From Listeria monocytogenes ATCC 19117 (GTDB taxonomy: Bacteria; Bacillota; Bacilli; Lactobacillales; Listeriaceae), in the NCBI RefSeq assembly GCF_000307025.1, contig NC_018584.1:2566501-2630500 (forward strand): a stretch of DNA of 64,000 bases. Reading direction: 5' to 3'. Positions 62,191 to 64,000 of the stretch are shown piece after piece. The position numbers were made by a program, and so were the translations under genes. How positions within the stretch are numbered: the first letter of the stretch is position 1; every line of letters starts with the position of its first letter. The notes below the pieces were generated by a model. The model had not been told where the DNA came from, did not search any database, and worked only from the letters and a program-made list of their open reading frames with translations.

Positions 62191-63330
62191 TTACACGATA
62201 AAATCTTCTGGTCGACCAGTTTCTTCAAAGTGACTCTTGATTGCTGCTAAAATTCGATTAGCTGCGAATCCGTCGCCATATGGATTTACCGCGTGTGCCA
62301 TTTTATCATGATTTTCTTTATTATCCAGCAAATTCAGTGCTTCTTTAATTAGATTCTCTTTATTTGTTCCAATTAGTTTCAACGTCCCGGCTTCGATTCC
62401 TTCTGGACGCTCCGTCGTATCACGTAAAACTAAAACTGGCACGCCCATGCCTGGAGCTTCTTCTTGTACACCGCCTGAATCGGTAAAAACAAGATAAGAC
62501 TTGCGCAAGAAATTATGAAAATCAATTGCGTCGAGTGGCTCGATTAAATGAATGCGTTCATGTCCACCTAAGATTTTCGTCGCTTTTTCTCTAACGGCTG
62601 GATTCAAATGCATCGGATAAACGAGTTCAACATCCTCACGACTTTCCACGATTTCTCGAACCGCCTCAAACATCCCTTGCATCGGTTCGCCTAAATTTTC
62701 CCTGCGGTGAGCCGTCATAAGTATTAAACGATTGTCGCCAAGATTTCCCAAGATTGGATGGTGGTAATCTTTTTGCACAGTTGTTCTAAGGGCATCAATC
62801 GCCGTATTTCCAGTCACAAAAATAGTACCCGGATCTTTTCCTTCCGCAAGCAGATTTTCTTTCGCTTGTTTAGTTGGAGAAAAGTGCATATCCGCCATTA
62901 CACCAGTTAACTGGCGATTCATCTCTTCTGGAAACGGCGAATATTTATTCCATGTTCTAAGTCCAGCTTCGACATGTCCGAGCATTTTTTGTTGATAAAA
63001 GGTAGCTAGTCCTGCTGCAAAACTTGTTGTTGTATCGCCGTGAACTAGAACGATATCCGGATTTTCGGCTGCAATAACTTCATTAATTCCATTCATTACA
63101 CGCGAAGTTATTTCAGCTAAAGTTTGGCCTTTTTTCATAATATCTAAGTCAATATCTGGTTTAATATCAAAAATCTCTAAGACTTGATCTAGCATTTCAC
63201 GGTGTTGAGCTGTAATCACTACCGTTGACTCAAATGTTTCTGGTTCTTTTTCTAGTGCCAAAACGAGTGGTGCCATTTTTATTGCTTCTGGTCTTGTCCC
63301 AAAGATACTCATTACTTTGATTTTAGCCAA
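62191..63330 (-). CDS. mnaA: UDP-N-acetylglucosamine 2-epimerase (non-hydrolysing)
   Basis: Makes UDP-ManNAc from UDP-GlcNAc, the donor for TagA. The 379-residue GT-B-fold enzyme has FGTRPEAIKMAPLV at the N-terminus, HVEAGLRT, PFPEEMNRQLTG, LMTAHRRENLGEPM, and FTDSGGVQEEAPGMGVPVLVLRDTTERPEG with the catalytic and UDP-binding residues. The start is TTG at 63330 behind AAGGAGG. It lies 15 nt after a hairpin and T-run that ends the upp gene, so the two are probably not fully co-expressed. Confidence 0.95.
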   Translation of the reverse strand: MAKIKVMSIFGTRPEAIKMAPLVLALEKEPETFESTVVITAQHREMLDQVLEIFDIKPDIDLDIMKKGQTLAEITSRVMNGINEVIAAENPDIVLVHGDTTTSFAAGLATFYQQKMLGHVEAGLRTWNKYSPFPEEMNRQLTGVMADMHFSPTKQAKENLLAEGKDPGTIFVTGNTAIDALRTTVQKDYHHPILGNLGDNRLILMTAHRRENLGEPMQGMFEAVREIVESREDVELVYPMHLNPAVREKATKILGGHERIHLIEPLDAIDFHNFLRKSYLVFTDSGGVQEEAPGMGVPVLVLRDTTERPEGIEAGTLKLIGTNKENLIKEALNLLDNKENHDKMAHAVNPYGDGFAANRILAAIKSHFEETGRPEDFIV

Positions 63331-63344
63331 TTTCGGGCCTCCTT

Positions 63345-63440
63345 ATAAAAAAACTCCTCAGAAATAGCTCGACAAAAAATTTCCCAGCCTGTTAAAAAGC
63401 AGTACTGTTTATAATTCCTTATCTCACTATTACCGAGGAG
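63345..63440 (-). terminator. Long-loop hairpin with T-run between upp and mnaA
   Basis: CTCCTCGGTAATAG (63440-63427) pairs with CTATTTCTGAGGAG (63367-63354), one mismatch and one G-U, across a 59-nt loop; seven T follow and the mnaA ribosome binding site comes next. It may be a terminator or a leader that controls mnaA. Confidence 0.6.
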
Positions 63441-63448
63441 ATTGTTAT

Positions 63449-64000
63449 TTATTTAGTTCCGAATAATCTATCGCCAGCATCTCCTAAGCCTGGACGGATA
63501 TAACCATTTTCGTCTAACTTCTCGTCTAAACCAGCTACGTAGATTTCTACGTCTGGATGTGCGTCTTGAAGGGCTTTAACGCCTTCAGGAGCTGCTACTA
63601 GACACATGAATTTCATGTTGCGAGCGCCGCGTTTTTTCAAGCAATCGATAGCCATAATTGCGGATCCGCCAGTTGCAAGCATTGGATCTACAACGATGAA
63701 AAGACGTTCTTCTACGTCAGAAGGTAGTTTTACAAAATATTCGACTGGTTCTAGTGTATCATGGTCACGATAAAGACCTACATGCCCTACTTTTGCTGCA
63801 GGAATAAGTTTTAAAATACCATCTTGCATACCAAGACCAGCTCTTAAAATAGGAACAATCCCTAATTTTTTACCAGTAAGTGTTTTCGCAGTTGTTGTTT
63901 GTAGTGGTGTTTCTACTTGGATGTCTTCGAGTTCCATATCACGTGTAATTTCGTACGCCATTAATGTAGCGACTTCATCTACAAGTTCGCGGAATGCTTT
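63449..64000 (-). CDS. upp: Uracil phosphoribosyltransferase, 5' end outside window
   Basis: Salvages uracil to UMP using PRPP. The frame is open to the window edge ([20 protein letters not shown] at the visible start), so the ATG at 63961 is internal; 183 of about 209 codons are present. Family motifs are [21 protein letters not shown], the PRPP-binding [15 protein letters not shown], and the C-terminal [27 protein letters not shown] with the uracil-binding [12 protein letters not shown]. Confidence 0.95.

Overview
The window is a stretch of core chromosome from a low-GC Firmicute, almost certainly the genus Listeria (sensu stricto, L. monocytogenes or a near relative). The basis is gene content and order that I recognise: galE-trxB-lgt-hprK, uvrBA, a two-pstB phosphate operon with phoPR, ftsEX next to p45/spl, prfB-secA-hpf, comF, an orphan degU, tagO-menC-tagA, mbl-murA, atpIBEFHAGDC, mnaA, upp. 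From memory it resembles the lmo2476-lmo2538 interval of EGD-e; I ran no search. There are 63 protein genes. Only three (43667-46083) lie on the + strand; all others are on the - strand. Two are cut by the window edges (galM at the left, upp at the right). I see no rRNA, tRNA, CRISPR, insertion sequence or prophage.

Layout. 1-8.0 kb: Leloir sugar enzymes, thioredoxin reductase, and the hprK-lgt-ppaX-acyltransferase-TPR cluster. 8.0-11.2 kb: a four-gene envelope-stress-type operon (two DUF4097 proteins, PspC, a YvlD-like membrane protein). 11.3-18.2 kb: uvrBA with an SOS box, a csbA cluster, and an ArsR/CzrA-type metal sensor. 18.4-26.4 kb: pstSCAB1B2-phoU and phoPR with PhoP-box-like repeats. 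26.4-34 kb: MinJ-like protein, cardiolipin synthase, two adjacent coiled-coil peptidoglycan hydrolases, ftsEX. 34-39.4 kb: YitT protein, prfB with a programmed +1 frameshift, secA, long hpf with a sigma-B-type promoter. 39.5-43.3 kb: comFC, comFA, degV, degU. 43.6-46.1 kb (+ strand): YvyE/IMPACT, a GNAT acetyltransferase, an LCP ligase. 46.1-50 kb: tagO, menC, tagA, a LysM-3D protein. 50.4-54.3 kb: ssbB, fabZ, mbl, murA, ywzB. 54.4-61.4 kb: F1Fo ATP synthase. 62.2-64 kb: mnaA and upp.

The genes converge on cell-envelope construction. MnaA makes UDP-ManNAc, TagO and TagA build the teichoic acid linkage unit, and the LCP protein may attach the polymer to peptidoglycan. MurA starts peptidoglycan synthesis, Mbl guides it, and FtsEX with the P45-type and M23 hydrolases opens it. 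SecA, Lgt and FabZ supply secretion, lipoprotein maturation and fatty acids. PhoPR-Pst, DegU, HprK and the envelope-stress operon provide regulation.

Most genes are ordinary, so the points worth a second look are mainly non-coding. They are: a possible RNA gene between mnaA and atpI with a perfect WalR-type repeat upstream and a terminator downstream; a second possible small transcript upstream of ftsE; a well-spaced pair of ComK-type boxes before ssbB; and a CzrA-like repressor whose histidine codons form its own terminator stem. Many genes start with TTG behind a good ribosome binding site (uvrA, uvrB, spl, tagO, murA, atpG, atpB, mnaA and others).
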